From the NCBI GenBank assembly GCA_003021655.1, contig PXRP01000024.1:1-60586 (forward strand): a stretch of 60,586 nt of DNA, read 5' to 3'. The notes under the pieces were generated by a model, which worked only from the letters and a program-made list of their open reading frames with translations, did no database searches and was not told the DNA's origin. Position numbers and translations under genes: made by a program. This document shows positions 45,895-54,953 of this stretch, one piece after another; the first letter of the stretch is position 1, and every line of letters begins with the position of its first letter. This DNA comes from Halobacteriales archaeon QS_4_69_31 (GTDB lineage Archaea > Halobacteriota > Halobacteria > Halobacteriales > Haloarculaceae).

Positions 45895-46989
45895 ATGAGC
45901 AGGTTGCTGCCGTTCAAATCGGAGGCCACGCGGAAGCCGGACGGCGCTCGCGTGCTCTCGCTCGAGGACGACGCCACGGAGGATGCGCTTTCGGCGCTGT
46001 CCTCGGAGACCGCGCGCGAGATCCTGTCACTGGTCTACGAGGAGCCCCGGACGCCGCCGGAGCTCCGCGACGAGGTCGGCAGTTCGCTCCAGAACGTCCA
46101 CTACCACCTGGAGAACCTCGAAGACGCGGGCCTCATCCAGCCGGCAGGGTCGGGATACTCCGAGAAGGGAACCGAAATGACGGTCTACGCCCCCAGGAAC
46201 GAGGCGGTGGTCCTGTTCGCGGGCGAGGAACAGGACCGCTCGCGCCTCAAGACCGCGCTGAGCAGACTCGTCGGCGGGATCGGCGTGCTGGCGCTCGCGA
46301 GCTACGGGATCGACCGCCTTGCAGAGGCGACCGGGGTCTCGGGACTGGCCTCCCAAGAGACCGGGGGCGCTGACGCCGGGGCGGCGTCGACTGACTCCCC
46401 GGCCCCGGCGGCTGATGGCGGCGGCGACGGCGGTGACGGCGGTGATAGTGGAGACGGGGAAGCGGTCTCGGGTGGCGACGGCGGGACGGAGACGTCCGGC
46501 GACGGCGGAATGGAGTCCATGGACAGTGAGACCACCACCCCGGACCCCTCCGAGACGGAGACGCTGACCGATACGGGAGTCGACACTTTCACGCCGACAG
46601 AACAGCCCCCGGGAACGCCCGAACCAACGCCCACGCCCCAGGAAATGCCGACCCAGACGGCACCCGGGTCCCCTGAACCGACGCCCACGCCCCAGGAAAT
46701 GCCGACCGAGACGGCACCCGAGTCCCCTGAACCGACGCCCACACCCGAGGGGACGCCGACCCAGACGCCGATGGCGGATACGGGGACGCCGACCGACAGC
46801 GCCGTCCCGACAGAGGGCGACACCGTCTTGCAGGCGGCGACTGAGGCGCCGGCCGGGTCGCCGACCCCCGAGGCCGTCGCCGCGAGCGGCGGCGACGGTG
46901 GACTGCTCGCGGACCCGGCGGTCGCGTTCTTCCTCGGCGGGACCTTCATGCTCGTGGTCGTCACCGTCTGGTGGTACTACTACGGGTGA
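45895..46989 (+). CDS. Winged-helix protein with Pro/Thr repeat stalk and C-terminal membrane anchor
   Basis: 364 residues. Residues 28-105 are an ArsR-like winged helix (ALSSETAREILSLVYEEPRT, then LRDEVGSSLQNVHYHLENLE and DAGLIQPAGSG). A first hydrophobic stretch (VGGIGVLALASYGI) is at about 125-138. Residues 150-330 are a low-complexity Gly/Asp then Thr/Pro/Glu region with three 18-residue repeats (PEPTPTPQEMPTQTAPGS type). The last 25 residues are a membrane helix (VAFFLGGTFMLVVVTVWWYY). It looks like a membrane-bound regulator with an extracellular stalk between two helices. Family members exist in other haloarchaea; the signal is unknown. Confidence 0.82.
   Translation: MSRLLPFKSEATRKPDGARVLSLEDDATEDALSALSSETAREILSLVYEEPRTPPELRDEVGSSLQNVHYHLENLEDAGLIQPAGSGYSEKGTEMTVYAPRNEAVVLFAGEEQDRSRLKTALSRLVGGIGVLALASYGIDRLAEATGVSGLASQETGGADAGAASTDSPAPAADGGGDGGDGGDSGDGEAVSGGDGGTETSGDGGMESMDSETTTPDPSETETLTDTGVDTFTPTEQPPGTPEPTPTPQEMPTQTAPGSPEPTPTPQEMPTETAPESPEPTPTPEGTPTQTPMADTGTPTDSAVPTEGDTVLQAATEAPAGSPTPEAVAASGGDGGLLADPAVAFFLGGTFMLVVVTVWWYYYG
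46618..46770 (+). repeat. 54-bp tandem repeats coding for the Pro/Thr stalk
   Basis: Units start at 46618, 46672 and 46726 (the last partial). The first two are nearly identical. Each encodes PEPTPTPQEMPT plus TAP and a short tail. Being in frame and near-perfect, they suggest recent expansion by slippage, with stalk length free to vary between strains. Confidence 0.85.
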
Positions 46990-47056
46990 GCGTGGCGGCC
47001 GGGCGCGCCGGCGGGCGATAGCAAACCGTATGGCGGACTCGCCGCAAGGGAGGGGT

Positions 47057-48328
47057 ATGAACGTTCGACGCGTCGGGTCGCTGGACCCGGATGAACGCGG
47101 GGCCCTGTTCGACCGCGGGGCCGGCATCAGCGAGGTACGGGGCGACGTCCGTGAGATATTGGACCGCGTCCGCGACGAGGGCGACGTCGCGTTGCGCGAG
47201 TTCGCCAGCGAGTTCGACGGCGTCGAAGTGGGAAACCTCGACGTGACCGGCCGGACCGAGCGCGCGGTCGAGGACGTCGACGACGACGTGCTGGCCGCCA
47301 TCGAGACGGCCGCCGCGAACATCATCGAGTTCCACGAGCGACAGGTCCCGGAGGACTGGCGGACCGAGGCCGATGGCCGCGAACTCGGCCGGCGGTTCGC
47401 GCCGGTCGACAGCGCCGGCGTCTACGCGCCCGGCGGGACGGCCGCCTACCCGTCGAGCGTGCTGATGGGGGTCGTCCCCGCGGTGGTCGCGGGCGTCGAC
47501 CACGTCGCGGTCGCGACGCCCCCCGCCGAGGACCTGACGGTGACGCTCGCGGCCGCTCACGTCGCCGGTGCCGACGCCGTCTACCAGGTCGGCGGGGCAC
47601 AGGCCGTCGGGGCGCTGGCCTACGGCACCGAGACGGTCCGGTCCGTCAGGAAGGTGGTCGGCCCCGGCAACGAGTACGTCACCGCCGCCAAGGCCGAGGT
47701 CCGCGACGATGTGGCCATCGACTTCCTCGCCGGCCCGAGCGAAGTGCTGGTGGTCGCCGACGAGACGGCAGACCCCCACGCCGTCGCCGCCGACCTCGTC
47801 GCACAGGCCGAACACGCCCCCAACGCCGCCGTGGTCGCCGTCACCGACGACGAGAACGTCGCCGCGAGTATCGCCGAGGCCGTCGAGGTTCATGCCAGCG
47901 GCCGCGAGCGCGAGGACGTCGTCCGGGAGGCGCTGGACAACGACGCCAGCGGCGTCTTCGCGGCGCGGTCGATGAGCGAGGCCGTCCTCTTCGCCGAACA
48001 GTACGCCCCAGAGCACCTCTCGATCCAGGCCGCGGACGCCGAAGACCTGCTCGAGAGGGTCCCCAGCGCCGGCAGCGCCTTCCTTGGCCGGTACAGCCCG
48101 GTCGCGGCCGGCGACTACGCGACGGGGACCAACCACGTCCTGCCGACCGGCGGCGGGGCGCGGACCGTCGGCGGCCTCTCGGTCGACTCGTTCCTCCGGT
48201 CGACGACCGTCCAGCGTCTCTCGGAGGCGGCACTCGCGGACCTGCGCGAGACCGTGACGACGCTCGCGACCGCCGAGGGGCTCGAAGCCCACGCACACAG
48301 CGTCGACGCCCGGTTCGACGACGAGTGA
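47057..48328 (+). CDS. hisD: Histidinol dehydrogenase
   Basis: 423 residues, normal length. GVYAPGGTAAYPSSVLM, GGAQAVGALAYGTE, KVVGPGNEYVTAAK and the zinc-site segment DLVAQAEHAPNAAVV are all HisD hallmarks; the catalytic pair lies in YAPEHLSI with NHVLPTGG following. It oxidises L-histidinol to histidine in two NAD steps. It is a lone his gene here, not in a his operon. A purine-rich GGGAGGGG just before the ATG may be a Shine-Dalgarno site, unusual among the leaderless genes around it. Confidence 0.96.
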   Translation: MNVRRVGSLDPDERGALFDRGAGISEVRGDVREILDRVRDEGDVALREFASEFDGVEVGNLDVTGRTERAVEDVDDDVLAAIETAAANIIEFHERQVPEDWRTEADGRELGRRFAPVDSAGVYAPGGTAAYPSSVLMGVVPAVVAGVDHVAVATPPAEDLTVTLAAAHVAGADAVYQVGGAQAVGALAYGTETVRSVRKVVGPGNEYVTAAKAEVRDDVAIDFLAGPSEVLVVADETADPHAVAADLVAQAEHAPNAAVVAVTDDENVAASIAEAVEVHASGREREDVVREALDNDASGVFAARSMSEAVLFAEQYAPEHLSIQAADAEDLLERVPSAGSAFLGRYSPVAAGDYATGTNHVLPTGGGARTVGGLSVDSFLRSTTVQRLSEAALADLRETVTTLATAEGLEAHAHSVDARFDDE

Positions 48329-48425
48329 GGTCCCGGACCGACCCGTCTCGGGCGCCCCCGACCGCCGACGGGCGAGGCTGTCCGAGGGCATAAAGGGTAT
48401 GGGCGTCTCCCGTCTTTGGGCGAGC

Positions 48426-48929
48426 ATGACATCGGAGCTGCTCCTCCGTCGGGCCGAGCCGGCGGACGTCGACGCGATACAGCGCGTCGCCACCGAGAGC
48501 TGGCACGCCGCCTACGACGACATCGTCGGCCCGGAGGCCGTCGAAGCGACGCTGGACGAGTGGTACGAGGACGAGGCCATCCAGGCCGGCGTCGACCACG
48601 AGGCCCAGGACTTCTTCGTGGCCGCCCGCGACGGGACAGTACTGGGGTTCGCCCACGTCGGTCCGCATCCGCCGCGGTACGTCCACCGCCTCTATCGGCT
48701 CTACGTCCACCCCGACGAGTGGCGACAGGGCATCGGCCGCCAGCTGCTGGGCGAAATCGAACAGGCGCTGTACGACCGCGACGTGGACCACTACGAGGCC
48801 GAGGTCCTGGCCGACAACGAGCCCGCGGTCGCCTTCTACGAGTCGACCGGCTTCGACCGCGTCGAGGAGTACGAGGGGGAACTCGGGGGCGTCCCGGTCG
48901 ACCAGGTCATCTTCCGGAAGCGGGTCTGA
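48426..48929 (+). CDS. GNAT-family N-acetyltransferase
   Basis: 167 residues. LYRLYVHPDEWRQGIGRQLL is the acetyl-CoA-binding motif A and VLADNEPAVAFYESTGFDRV is motif B. ATG 48426 lies about 30 bases after a TATA-like CATAAAGG (about 48388-48396); an upstream in-frame ATG (48399) is too close to that box. Substrate unknown. It is not closely similar to the other acetyltransferase at 32772. Confidence 0.87.
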   Translation: MTSELLLRRAEPADVDAIQRVATESWHAAYDDIVGPEAVEATLDEWYEDEAIQAGVDHEAQDFFVAARDGTVLGFAHVGPHPPRYVHRLYRLYVHPDEWRQGIGRQLLGEIEQALYDRDVDHYEAEVLADNEPAVAFYESTGFDRVEEYEGELGGVPVDQVIFRKRV

Positions 48930-49091
48930 GGGCCGCCGCGGTCGGTGCTCTTGGGCGCCCGCCGCCGTCGCTGCGGTCATTTTCGGCGCCCGCCAGGGCA
49001 ATCGGGTGGGCATACACTGGTGCCGTCGGCTCCCGTGGTGTCCCGGACCGGGGCCAACAGGGTTAACACCGACGGCGTTCAATCCACGGAT

Positions 49092-49475
49092 ATGAGTTCC
49101 ACTTCCGAGGCCGACCCCGAGGGCGAGCCCGACCCTGCCGGGGAGGGCATCGAGGTCACCGAGCGGGCCGCCCGGGAGGCCATCTCGCTTCTGGAGGGCG
49201 AGGACATGGACACCGACGTCTCCGGGCTGCGCCTGTTCGTCCAGCAGGGCGGGTGTGCCGGCCTCTCCTACGGGATGCGGTTCGACTACGAACCCGACGA
49301 GGAGGACACAGTCTACGAACACCACGGGCTGCGCGTGTTCGTCGACCCCGCGAGTATGAACTACGTCGAGGGGTCGGTGCTGGACTACGAGGGGGGCCTC
49401 CAGGGCGAGGGGTTCCACGTCGAGAACCCCAACGTGGTCAGCGAGTGTGGCTGTGGCGAGAGTTTCCGCACCTAG
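49092..49475 (+). CDS. Fe-S cluster assembly protein (IscA/ErpA/HesB family)
   Basis: 127 residues with a ~20-residue acidic N-terminal extension. The three conserved cysteines are in [12 protein letters not shown] and SECGCGESF, the A-type carrier pattern C-x(n)-C-x-C. It carries or delivers [2Fe-2S]/[4Fe-4S] clusters to target proteins. Its stop overlaps the stop of the convergent dodecin gene by four bases. Confidence 0.93.
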   Translation: MSSTSEADPEGEPDPAGEGIEVTERAAREAISLLEGEDMDTDVSGLRLFVQQGGCAGLSYGMRFDYEPDEEDTVYEHHGLRVFVDPASMNYVEGSVLDYEGGLQGEGFHVENPNVVSECGCGESFRT

Positions 49476-49672
49476 TCTTCGAGTTCGAACGCTACCACGA
49501 CCTCCGCCTGGTACTCGCGGCCCTCGACGCCGGCTATCTCGACGCCCATCTCCTCGACTTCCACCCAGTAGACGTTCTGGAGCGTCTGTTCGGCCCGTTC
49601 GACGGCGTCGTCGACCGCCTCGTCGAAACTGTCCGTGCTCGTCCCGATGAGCGTTATCTTCTTGAAGACCAT
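49472..49672 (-). CDS. Dodecin (flavin-storage protein)
   Basis: 66 residues, the full length of the family. [20 protein letters not shown] followed by a helix and [15 protein letters not shown] contains the Trp that stacks on the flavin in the dodecamer. In haloarchaea dodecin binds riboflavin or lumichrome and buffers free flavin. It ends tail to tail with the Fe-S assembly gene. Confidence 0.93.
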   Translation of the reverse strand: MVFKKITLIGTSTDSFDEAVDDAVERAEQTLQNVYWVEVEEMGVEIAGVEGREYQAEVVVAFELED

Positions 49673-49752
49673 CGCATCCGGGAGCTACGAAGGCGGGGCA
49701 CAAAAGTTTCGACCGCCAGGGCGCGTGGCATCGTCGAGGCCGCGAGCGGGCG

Positions 49753-50409
49753 TCAGGCCGACCGCTTCTCGATGAGTTCCTCGATGTAGCCGGAGACGTC
49801 CTGGAGGTGGGCACTACCCCACGTCGCGACGACGACCGCGCCGACGGTGTCGAACACCAGGTCTAACAGTGTGTCCTCGAGTCCGTACTGGGTGAGGACG
49901 GTCTCGGCGCCGAGGAAGTCGGCCGCCAGTCCGATGCCGAACTCCAGGACCTCCCAGAGGACGCCGAACGCGAGCACGAACAGCAGGATGAACACGAAGA
50001 CGAACTTCGGGGGGAGGACGACCCCCTCGGCGTGTTCGTCGATGGCACGGACCGTCGCGTAGCCGACACCGGCGACGACCGACGACGAGAGCGCGTGGGT
50101 CATGTGGTCCCACCACCCGATAGTCCGGTAGAAGCTGTCAGTCCCGGGCAGTCCGATGGTCCCCAGCGCGTGCAGGAAGACGGCGCTGGTGATCCACAGC
50201 GTCAGCCCGGCGTCCAGCGGGACGTTGTAGTCCCGTTCGAGGACGGGGACGACCTGGGCGATAAGCAGGGCGACGCCGGCGTTGACCATGACCGGGACCT
50301 CCCAGTTCCAGACCCCGACCAGGAAGACGCCGGCCATCACCAACTCGAAGAGGTACGTGACCTGGCGCTGGCGGCGCGGGCTGATCCCGAGACGGTCCCG
50401 GATCCTCAC
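49753..50409 (-). CDS. Integral membrane protein (YjdF/DUF2238-like)
   Basis: 218 residues with about six membrane helices. The segment IGWWDHMTHALSSSVVAGVG, with Asp and two His in a helix start, and FGVLWEVLEFGIGLAADFLG are typical of the YjdF/DUF2238 group. Function unknown. Its ATG overlaps the stop of the next gene upstream (50406) by four bases, so the two membrane proteins are co-translated and may work as a pair. Confidence 0.78.
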   Translation of the reverse strand: MRIRDRLGISPRRQRQVTYLFELVMAGVFLVGVWNWEVPVMVNAGVALLIAQVVPVLERDYNVPLDAGLTLWITSAVFLHALGTIGLPGTDSFYRTIGWWDHMTHALSSSVVAGVGYATVRAIDEHAEGVVLPPKFVFVFILLFVLAFGVLWEVLEFGIGLAADFLGAETVLTQYGLEDTLLDLVFDTVGAVVVATWGSAHLQDVSGYIEELIEKRSA

Positions 50410-51026
50410 CCGGCCTCACTCCGTTCGAGCCTGGTGTCGACGGCGGCGCGCCGACGGACGTACCACTCGAAGACCAGCCCGGCGACCAGTCCGGCGACGG
50501 CAGCACCGACGAACTCCCACATCAGCCCCGTCTCTATCTCATCGTGGGTCAGCGCGGGGTCGAGCAACAGCGTCGTCCCGAACGAGAGGTCGACGACCCA
50601 CCGGACGACCGCCCAGATACCGGCGGTGGCAAGCGTCGTCACGACGACGAAAAGCACCGCGAACGGGACGTTCATCTCCACGGCGGTAAACAGGTCCAGG
50701 TTTGCCGCCACCAGCAACGCCAGGGCCGCGATAGAGATGTAGGTGGCGACGGCGCTGGGCATCCGGAGTGTGGCGACCGCCCGGCCCAGGACCGGCAACC
50801 CCGCGAGCATGACGACCTCCCATGGGGGCATCCTGCGGGGGTTGCGCCGCGCTATCGCCGGCAGCGTGGCCGAAAGCCCCACGAACAGGGCGAACGCGCT
50901 CCAGAGGAGGTCGCCGGTCAGGACGCCCTCCAGCGCCGTGAACGCGAACAGCGAACAGAGGGCCCACGCGAGGACGGTGTTAACCCTGCCGTTCGTCAGG
51001 AGCTGTTCGATCCGGTCGTCGCTCAT
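50406..51026 (-). CDS. Integral membrane protein, partner of the YjdF-like gene
   Basis: 206 residues from ATG 51026, with five to six helices. The pattern (helix pairs, then a helix near the end with EIETGLMWEFVGAAVAGLVA resembling WEVLEFGIG of the partner) suggests the two may be distant paralogues. I do not recognise a separate family. A GTG three codons upstream is an alternative start. Confidence 0.68.
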   Translation of the reverse strand: MSDDRIEQLLTNGRVNTVLAWALCSLFAFTALEGVLTGDLLWSAFALFVGLSATLPAIARRNPRRMPPWEVVMLAGLPVLGRAVATLRMPSAVATYISIAALALLVAANLDLFTAVEMNVPFAVLFVVVTTLATAGIWAVVRWVVDLSFGTTLLLDPALTHDEIETGLMWEFVGAAVAGLVAGLVFEWYVRRRAAVDTRLERSEAG

Positions 51027-51095
51027 CGACCTCAAGACTGTACCCGTCGCATGAAAAGCTGGCGCCTCGGGCGGTTCTCGAAGTTCGGCGGCCGG

Positions 51096-51404
51096 TCAGG
51101 TAGCTTCTGGCGCGCGTACGACCTCGTAGTCGCCGTCCTCGACGACGCCGATCACCGCCCACTCGTACTCCGGGTCCTCGCGGCTGAGACGTCGTTCGAC
51201 CGCCTCGACGTCTTCCTCCCAGGTGACGAAACAGCGATACTTCCCCGACTCCGGCGTGTCGTCGTCCGGTTCGAACGTCGTCACGTGGACGACGCGCCAC
51301 TTCCGCTCGGCCAGCAGTTCCGACCCGCGGGCGGTAACGTCATACCCCAGGTCCGCGAAAATCGACCGGGCCTGCTCGTCACGAGGCTTGGTAACAGCCC
51401 TCAT
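51096..51404 (-). CDS. Conserved haloarchaeal protein (DUF7116-like)
   Basis: 102 residues. It starts MRAVTKPRDEQARSIFADLG and ends YEWAVIGVVEDGDYEVVRAP, both conserved in a small haloarchaeal family I recall as DUF7116. It looks like an alpha/beta protein without cysteines. No function known. A TATA-like ACTTTATG on minus (51431-51438) lies about 28 bases before the ATG. Confidence 0.7.
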   Translation of the reverse strand: MRAVTKPRDEQARSIFADLGYDVTARGSELLAERKWRVVHVTTFEPDDDTPESGKYRCFVTWEEDVEAVERRLSREDPEYEWAVIGVVEDGDYEVVRAPEAT

Positions 51405-51706
51405 TCACCGCCGTCTTCTCCCGCACGCGTCATAAAGTTTCTCCCCTTCGTGGACGGATGTGGACGGTTTCCGCCGGGACGGTGACGAACGTACGGTCCA
51501 GCTACCGTCGGGCTACGTACCACTTGTCTCGGCGGGTCCGGGGACCGGCACTCGGGCGTGGGAGTAGAGCGGATCCGCGAAACCACACCCGGAGTTGACC
51601 CGGTCGGCGGGAGCGTACGCTGGCCCCGACGGAGGCGACCTGACGGCCACAGCGGCGCCGTCCCGAGTAGTTAGGCTGAAAGGCACGGGGTCCTAAGCGC
51701 AGGCAG
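51405..51706. other. 302-base gap between divergent DUF7116-like and menF genes
   Basis: No gene recognised. The left end holds the minus-strand TATA-like box (51431-51438). The right end holds a weak TAGTTAGG at about 51668-51675, some 32 bases before the menF ATG. Confidence 0.4.
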
Positions 51707-53059
51707 ATGGACCCAGTGCTCGGCGGGAACGCGTCGGTCGACCCGGAGGGGACGACAGTCGCAACGTGCGGGCGAGTCGTCGCCGACGTCGGCGTCGAGA
51801 CGGCGCTCGCGGAACTGCCACGGCCGACGGTCGCCTGGTCCGAGGACGGCGGGCGGCTGGCCGCCGGCGGGTCGGCCGCCACCGTGACGGCGACGGGGTC
51901 CGACCGCTTCGAGTCGATCCAGGCGGCGGGCGAGGCGCTGTTCGCCGAGCGGTCGGTCGACGGGACGCTCCCGCCGGCCGCACGTCCACGGCTGTTCGGC
52001 GGCTTCGCCTTCCACGAGGGGGACAACGCCAACGGCGACTCGCCGTGGCGTGGCTTCCCCGAGGCGCAGTTTTTCCTGCCCGCGATACTGCTCGTGCGGC
52101 CGCCCGACGCGGGGGAGACGTGGCTGACAGCCACCGCAACCGGGCCGGACGCACACTCGCGGGCGCGGGGGAGACTCGACCGCTGGGCCGAGCGGCTGGC
52201 CGCCTGCGAGCCGCTGACGGTCGCCGAGAGACCCGGCATCCGCTCGCGGACGGTCACGCCCGACGAGGCCGGCTGGCGCGACCAGGTCGAGGCCGCGGTC
52301 GAACGTATCAGGAGTGGGTCGCTCAGGAAGGTCGTCCTAGCCCAAGCCCGGACCGTCGAACTGAACGAACCGGTCTCGATCCCGTCGGCGTACGCCCGGC
52401 TGACCGGGACCTACCCCGACTGTTTCCGGTTTCTGGTCGCCCCGGCCGGCGGCGGGCAGTTCTTCGGCGCGACGCCGGAACGGCTGGTCACCAGGGACGG
52501 CCGGAGCGTCCGGACGGAGGCGCTGGCCGGCTCGACCGGGCGCGGGGACACCCCCACAGAGGACGAGTGGCTCGCCCGCCAGCTCCAGGACAGCGAGAAG
52601 GACGGCCACGAGCACGACCTCGTCGTCGAGGCGATCAAAGACCAGCTCGACCCCTACGCCACCGCCATCTCGACCGGCGACCGGACGGTGAGGCGGCTGG
52701 CGACCGTCCAGCACCTCCAGACGCCGATCACGGCCGACCTCGCCGAGGACGACCACGTCCTCTCGCTGGTCGAGGCGCTCCACCCCACGCCCGCGGTCGG
52801 CGGCCTCCCACCCGACGAGGCCCTGAAGACGATACAGGAGACCGAAGCCTTCGAGCGTGGGTGGTACGCGTCGCCGGTCGGCTGGTTCGACGCCGCCGGC
52901 GACGGCACCTTCACCGTGGGCATCCGGTCGGCCGTCGCGTCGGGCGACCGCGCGACGCTGTTCGCCGGCAACGGCATCGTCGCCGACAGCGACCCCGCCC
53001 GCGAGTGGGACGAGGTGCAGCTGAAATACCGGCCGATACTCGACACGCTGGAGGTATGA
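51707..53059 (+). CDS. menF: Isochorismate synthase
   Basis: 450 residues. The C-terminal chorismate-binding domain is clear: LRKVVLAQARTVELN, FLVAPAGGGQFFGATPERLV, ALAGSTGRGDTPTEDEWLA, SEKDGHEHDLVVEAIKDQLD, LHPTPAVGGLPPDEAL and FTVGIRSAVASGDRATLFAG. The N-terminal ~180 residues are more variable. It converts chorismate to isochorismate, the entry to menaquinone. Its stop overlaps the start of menD (ATGA), giving coupled translation. Because menD follows, menaquinone rather than a siderophore is the product. Confidence 0.93.
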   Translation: MDPVLGGNASVDPEGTTVATCGRVVADVGVETALAELPRPTVAWSEDGGRLAAGGSAATVTATGSDRFESIQAAGEALFAERSVDGTLPPAARPRLFGGFAFHEGDNANGDSPWRGFPEAQFFLPAILLVRPPDAGETWLTATATGPDAHSRARGRLDRWAERLAACEPLTVAERPGIRSRTVTPDEAGWRDQVEAAVERIRSGSLRKVVLAQARTVELNEPVSIPSAYARLTGTYPDCFRFLVAPAGGGQFFGATPERLVTRDGRSVRTEALAGSTGRGDTPTEDEWLARQLQDSEKDGHEHDLVVEAIKDQLDPYATAISTGDRTVRRLATVQHLQTPITADLAEDDHVLSLVEALHPTPAVGGLPPDEALKTIQETEAFERGWYASPVGWFDAAGDGTFTVGIRSAVASGDRATLFAGNGIVADSDPAREWDEVQLKYRPILDTLEV

Positions 53060-54825
53060 CTGCACCCAACCGGGCGACCCTCTGGGGCGAGACGCTCGTC
53101 GAGGAACTCGTCGCGAGCGGCCTCGCCGGGGCCTGCATCTCGCCCGGGAGCCGGTCGACGCCGCTGACTGTCGCCTTCGACGAACACCCGGGGGTCGAGA
53201 CGTTCTCGGTGCTCGACGAGCGCTCGTCGGCGTACTTCGCGCTCGGCCGGGGCCGCCGGACCGGCCGGCCGACCGCCGCGGTCTGTACCTCCGGGACCGC
53301 CGCGGCGAACTTCCACCCCGCGGTCGTCGAGGCCCACCAGTCCCGGGTGCCGATGGTCGTCCTCACCGCCGACCGCCCCGCGGAACTGCACGACAGCGGG
53401 GCCAACCAGACGATAGACCAGACGGGGCTGTACGGCGACGCCGTCCGGTTCTCCCGGTCGCTCCCCGAACCGGCCCCCGAACCGCGGCGCCTCCGGTCGC
53501 TGCGCGTGACCGCCGACAGGGCCGTCGCGGCCGCGACCGGCCCCGACCCCGGCCCGGTCCACCTGAACGTCCCCGTCGCCAAACCGCTCGAACCGACCGA
53601 ACGGCCGGGCGACGTGCCGGACTCGCTGGCCGAGGCGGCCCCCCTCGGAGCCGACGGGCGGGACGGCCCCTTCGTCCGGACCACCCGGGGGACGCTGACG
53701 CCCGACGCGGCGACCATGGAGGACCTCGCGGGGGCACTCTCGGCGGCCGACCGCGGTCTGCTGGTCGCGGGCCCGACAAATCCGGGACGGCTCGACACGG
53801 ACGCCGTCGTCGCCTTCCTCGCAGCGACGGGCGTCCCGTTGCTGGCGGACCCGCTGTCGGGCGTGCGCTTCGGCGCGCACGTCGAGGACCACCTCGTCTG
53901 TGGCGGCTACGACGCCTACGTCGGCGGTTCCTGGCCCGACCCCGACGTGGTGGTCCGTGTGGGTGCCTCGCCCACCTCGAAACGGCTCCGGAAGTACCTG
54001 CGGGACGCCGGGGCCCGCCAGGTCGTCGTCGACCCCGCGGGCGACTGGCCAGAGGCCGAGTTCACGGCCACCGACCGCGTCGGGGCCGACTCCTCGGCGG
54101 TGCTGGCGGGCGTCGCCGACCGGCTGGCGGCAAACGGCCCGGCCGCCGCGACCGGGGAGTGGCGCGAGCGGTTCGAGGCCGGCGAGCGGGTCCACTGGGA
54201 GGTGAGTGCGGACGCGCGCGACGATTTCTTCGAGGGCGGCGTCGTGGGGACGACCATCGCGGACGCGCCCGACCCGGCGACGGTGTTCGTCTCGAACAGT
54301 ATGCCGGTCAGGGACTGCGACCGATTCGGCCGGCCGCGGGCCGCCGACCTGACGGTGCTTGGCAACCGCGGGGCCAGCGGTATCGACGGGATCACGAGTT
54401 CGGCGCTGGGCGCGGGCAGCGCGACCGACGACCCGCTGGTGCTCGTCACCGGCGACCTGGCGTACTACCACGACATGAACGGCCTGCTGTCGATGACGCG
54501 GTGTGGCGTCGAGGCGACGGTGGTCCTCGTCAACAACGACGGCGGCGGCATCTTCCACAAACTCCCCATCGAGTCGTTCGACCCGCCGTTCACCGCGCAG
54601 TTCAAGACGCCCCACGGCCTGGATTTCGCGCCGACCGGTGACCTCTACGACCTGGAGTACACCCGCGTCGAGTCGGCCGACGCGTTCGAGCGGGCCTACG
54701 CCGACTCGCTGGACAGCGACGGGACAGCGGTCGTCGAGGTGGCCGTCGACGCCGAACGGAGCCACCGTCTGCGCGAGGGCCTGAGCGAACGCGTCAGGGA
54801 CAGGCTGGCCAGGGGCGGCGAGTAA
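53056..54825 (+). CDS. menD: 2-succinyl-5-enolpyruvyl-6-hydroxy-3-cyclohexene-1-carboxylate synthase
   Basis: 589 residues. A thiamine-diphosphate enzyme: CISPGSRSTPLTVAFDEHPG at the N-terminus, the catalytic Glu region LDERSSAYFALG, RPAELHDSGANQTIDQTGLYG, and the ThDP-binding TGDLAYYHDMNGLL ... VNNDGGGIF at the C-terminus. It adds succinyl semialdehyde from 2-oxoglutarate to isochorismate. The later men genes are not in the window. Confidence 0.95.
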   Translation: MTAPNRATLWGETLVEELVASGLAGACISPGSRSTPLTVAFDEHPGVETFSVLDERSSAYFALGRGRRTGRPTAAVCTSGTAAANFHPAVVEAHQSRVPMVVLTADRPAELHDSGANQTIDQTGLYGDAVRFSRSLPEPAPEPRRLRSLRVTADRAVAAATGPDPGPVHLNVPVAKPLEPTERPGDVPDSLAEAAPLGADGRDGPFVRTTRGTLTPDAATMEDLAGALSAADRGLLVAGPTNPGRLDTDAVVAFLAATGVPLLADPLSGVRFGAHVEDHLVCGGYDAYVGGSWPDPDVVVRVGASPTSKRLRKYLRDAGARQVVVDPAGDWPEAEFTATDRVGADSSAVLAGVADRLAANGPAAATGEWRERFEAGERVHWEVSADARDDFFEGGVVGTTIADAPDPATVFVSNSMPVRDCDRFGRPRAADLTVLGNRGASGIDGITSSALGAGSATDDPLVLVTGDLAYYHDMNGLLSMTRCGVEATVVLVNNDGGGIFHKLPIESFDPPFTAQFKTPHGLDFAPTGDLYDLEYTRVESADAFERAYADSLDSDGTAVVEVAVDAERSHRLREGLSERVRDRLARGGE

Positions 54826-54953
54826 CGAAGCGTTACCGGCCCAGCCCGCTCCGTGACGGCGCCGCTACCGCGGGGTCTCCGAGCGAGCGGCGGGTCCCCG
54901 TACCCTGCCGAGCGGTGACTTTATGACGGCTTCGGCTGTCTGTCCGCCCGAAC

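Noticed and set aside
51766..53055. Apparent fusion of menD to a 430-residue N-terminal extension
   Set aside because: The extension is the out-of-frame image of menF; it is Arg-rich, and the normal menD start at 53056 overlaps the menF stop.
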